From Candidatus Bathyarchaeota archaeon (GTDB lineage Archaea > Thermoproteota > Bathyarchaeia > 40CM-2-53-6), in assembly GCA_005888695.1 (NCBI GenBank), contig VBBH01000108.1:1-5640 (forward strand): DNA of 5,640 nucleotides. Reading direction: 5' to 3'. Shown here in pieces: positions 5,628 to 5,640 of this stretch; within the stretch, counting starts at the first letter, position 1; the number at the start of each line of letters is the position of its first letter. The notes below the pieces were generated by a model. That model was not told where the DNA came from. It ran no database searches and was given only the letters and a program-made list of their open reading frames with translations. The translations under genes were made by a program, and so were the position numbers.

Positions 5628-5640
5628 ACGAGTTCATTCT

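Overview
The window carries five protein genes on about 50% GC DNA: two on the left plus strand are tandem VOC-family genes (the first is cut by the left edge), then one plus-strand winged-helix gene of the YcaQ/AlkZ-like (HTH_42) family. Three genes on the right lie on the minus strand and read DUF1801 protein -> multi-spanning membrane protein -> CocE/NonD-type serine hydrolase. (That is six coding regions in all, counting the partial one.) No tRNA, rRNA, CRISPR array, transposase or phage gene is visible. No gene-free stretch exceeds 150 bases; the longest is 711-856.

The source looks more archaeal than bacterial, but this is an inference. The DUF1801 gene has a purine-rich element plus an A/T-rich TATA-like box centred 26 bases before its ATG and no Shine-Dalgarno, as in leaderless archaeal transcripts. 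A T7 tract without a strong stem follows the VOC genes, two genes can only start at TTG, and most starts lack a ribosome-binding site. A soil or sediment member of the Thermoproteota/Nitrososphaeria would fit; the lineage cannot be fixed from this sequence.

Left part (1-710): two VOC proteins about 63% identical over the visible overlap, a tandem duplication that kept its metal ligands. Middle (711-2107): a leader with a T tract and a perfect 15-base dyad, then the HTH_42 protein with a Q-W-D motif matching the catalytic QxD signature of the YcaQ branch of DNA glycosylases. It converges on the hydrolase gene with a 70-base gap that shows no clear terminator.

Right part (2178-5591, minus strand): the DUF1801 gene ends 16 bases before the membrane gene, which ends 77 bases before the hydrolase gene, so the three may be co-transcribed. 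The DUF1801 gene is clearly more GC-rich (about 60%) and looks like a transferred bacterial gene. The 77-base gap before the hydrolase holds the best small-scale signal: a strong AGGAGGG site, a 10-codon reading frame whose TGA overlaps the hydrolase ATG (ATGA), and an inverted repeat that touches the ribosome-binding site.

The genes do not form an obvious pathway. Nothing here proves a new multi-gene system. The strongest leads are the uncharacterised membrane protein with an HxHH...DE...D signature and the leader architecture in front of the hydrolase.
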